In this document: positions 62,799-64,000 of the stretch, piece after piece
Layout of the letters: each line of letters starts with the position of its first letter
Position numbering within the stretch: position 1 is the first letter of the stretch
Origin: Methylomagnum ishizawai
GTDB taxonomy: Bacteria; Pseudomonadota; Gammaproteobacteria; Methylococcales; Methylococcaceae
Assembly: GCF_019670005.1 (NCBI RefSeq)
Contig: NZ_AP019783.1
Location: forward strand, 2,382,150 to 2,446,149
DNA: 64,000 nt
Direction of reading: 5' to 3'
Program-made: the position numbers and the translations under genes
The notes under the pieces: generated by a model
The model's database searches: none
What the model saw: the letters and a program-made list of their open reading frames with translations, nothing else
Told to the model about the DNA's origin: nothing

Positions 62799-64000
62799 GG
62801 GTCCGGTCCGGCGCAGGCCGTGCGGAAGCTCAGGGTGAACACGCTGCCCGTGCCGGCTTCGCTGTGGAAGCCGATGTGCGCCCCGATGAGGTCGGCCAGC
62901 TTCCCGCACAGGTACAGCCCCAGTCCGGTGCCGGCGAAGCCGCGGGTGCTGGTGGAATCGACCTGGCTGAAGGCCCGGAACAGCTTGTCCTGATCTTCCG
63001 GCTTGATGCCGATGCCGGTGTCGATCACGGCGACCTCGACCTCCTGGCCGCACCGGGCCAGTTCGATCCGCACCTCGCCGCGCAGGGTGAATTTGACGGC
63101 GTTGTTGGCGAGGTTGATGAGGATTTGGCGCAGGGCGCGGCGGTCGGTTTCGACCACGACGGGGGCGTCCGGCAGGTTCAGTTTGAAATCCAGGCCCTTC
63201 TGCTCGGCCATGGGGCGCAGGGTCTCGGCGATTTCCATCAGCAATTCCTGGCACTCGACCGGCTCGGGGGCGATCCGCACCTTGCCGGATTCGATCTTGG
63301 CGAGGTCCAGCAGGTCGTTGATGAGCGAGAGCAGATGCTTGGCGCTGGATTGGATGATGCCGAGCTGGCGTTCCTGGGCGGCGGTGAGGGGGCCGGGCAG
63401 TTTCATCAGCAAGGTGCCGGTGAAGCCGATGATGGCGTTCAAGGGCGTCCGCAATTCGTGCGACATCCCGGCCAGGAAGCGGTCCTTGGCCAGGTTCGCG
63501 CCTTCCAGTTCCAGGTTCTTTTCCCGCAGTGCCTGCTCGAAGCGCTTGCGCTCGGTCACGTCGCGGATCGAGGCGTTGACCAGGACGCCGGCGTCGGTTG
63601 CGAGCGGGCCGAGGCTGATTTCGACCGGGAATTGGCTGCCGTCCTTGTGCAGGCCGTACAGTTCCAGGCCCGAACCCATGGGCCGGGGCCGGGGGGCCTG
63701 GAAGTAGCTGGCCCGGTGTTGGGCGTGTATCGGGCGGAAGCCCGCCGGGACCAGCATTTCCACGCTGTGGCCCAGCATCTCCGCGCGGGCGTAGCCGAAC
63801 AGCCGTTCGGTCTGGGAGTTGACCAGGCGGATGATGCCGTCGCGGTCCACGATCACCATGGCGTCGGGGGCCGATTCCAACAGCCCGCGGAACTGGGCTT
63901 CGGAGCGCTGGTGTTCGGTCTCGGCGGAAATATCCTTGGAAATCAATAAGAAGCCCAGGGTTTGGCCGTGGGCGTCGCGCCGGGTGATGACCGCCGAACG
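62795..64000 (-). CDS. PAS sensor histidine kinase (N-terminal part beyond window)
   Basis: Runs off the right edge; the visible 401 codons begin within a PAS-like segment ([24 protein letters not shown]) and continue with a second PAS domain ([22 protein letters not shown]), the dimerisation/phosphoacceptor region [12 protein letters not shown] with the H-box His, then N box [13 protein letters not shown]1 VIDTGIGI and G2 [11 protein letters not shown]. All kinase boxes are intact. No receiver follows in this protein, but the downstream double-receiver gene overlaps as ATGA, making them a likely pair. The signal sensed lies in the unseen N terminus. Confidence 0.88.
   Translation of the reverse strand, partial: RSAVITRRDAHGQTLGFLLISKDISAETEHQRSEAQFRGLLESAPDAMVIVDRDGIIRLVNSQTERLFGYARAEMLGHSVEMLVPAGFRPIHAQHRASYFQAPRPRPMGSGLELYGLHKDGSQFPVEISLGPLATDAGVLVNASIRDVTERKRFEQALREKNLELEGANLAKDRFLAGMSHELRTPLNAIIGFTGTLLMKLPGPLTAAQERQLGIIQSSAKHLLSLINDLLDLAKIESGKVRIAPEPVECQELLMEIAETLRPMAEQKGLDFKLNLPDAPVVVETDRRALRQILINLANNAVKFTLRGEVRIELARCGQEVEVAVIDTGIGIKPEDQDKLFRAFSQVDSTSTRGFAGTGLGLYLCGKLADLIGAHIGFHSEAGTGSVFTLSFRTACAGPDP

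Overview
The window is high-GC, densely packed chromosomal DNA. Its gene content (type IV pilus minor-pilin operon of the pilV-pilW-pilX-pilY1 kind, RhlE, PepN, RimI, AmtB, many c-di-GMP proteins, and a set of secreted membrane-anchored copper proteins) fits a Gammaproteobacterium. A methanotroph-like Methylococcales member is my best guess, but no methane or methanol oxidation gene lies in the window, so that placement is inference.

Layout. 1-5419: a minus-strand block with two translationally coupled large GTPases (the first cut by the window edge), a small protein, a secreted protein, a BT1/MFS-type permease and a DUF4124 gene that has lost its signal peptide. 5385-11945: a decayed integrated element next to tRNA-Leu(CAA). 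It holds a primase-like remnant, an intact IS4-family insertion sequence, an array of five 14-bp repeats, a RepA-like ATPase, small phage/satellite genes, and a tyrosine integrase broken by two in-frame amber codons. Likely integrase arm sites lie between integrase and tRNA.

12162-25859: housekeeping and signalling genes: a large unknown protein, YccF, a diguanylate cyclase with an ethylene-receptor-like sensor, glycerol kinase, a glycine-zipper lipoprotein, a secreted nuclease, a GH57 hydrolase, an aldo/keto reductase, leuA with a leucine-rich leader peptide, a family-4 uracil-DNA glycosylase and RimI. 26073-36617: RRM protein, RhlE helicase, VanX-like dipeptidase, HerA-like ATPase, PepN, small membrane proteins, and AmtB behind a sigma-54-type promoter with NtrC-like upstream sites.

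36872-40170: three secreted, C-terminally membrane-anchored proteins (cupredoxin, multicopper oxidase, and a third of unknown function), probably a periplasmic copper/redox module. 40432-43232: glutaredoxin, two small membrane proteins (DUF2892, DUF502), a PEP mutase/isocitrate lyase-family enzyme and an anchored acidic protein. 43687-51471: pilE-fimT-pilV-pilW-pilX-pilY1. 51591-57987: FKBP isomerase, a lipoprotein, an HMA_2-type protein, an FHA-EAL protein and an autotransporter. 58055-64000: a minus-strand three-gene relay (PAS histidine kinase, double-receiver protein, receiver-GAF-PAS-GGDEF-EAL protein) feeding c-di-GMP turnover.

Nothing here is a proven new defence or metabolic system. 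The strongest leads are the paired GTPases, the ethylene-sensor diguanylate cyclase, the double-amber integrase with its arm sites, the 14-bp repeat array, and the anchored copper trio.
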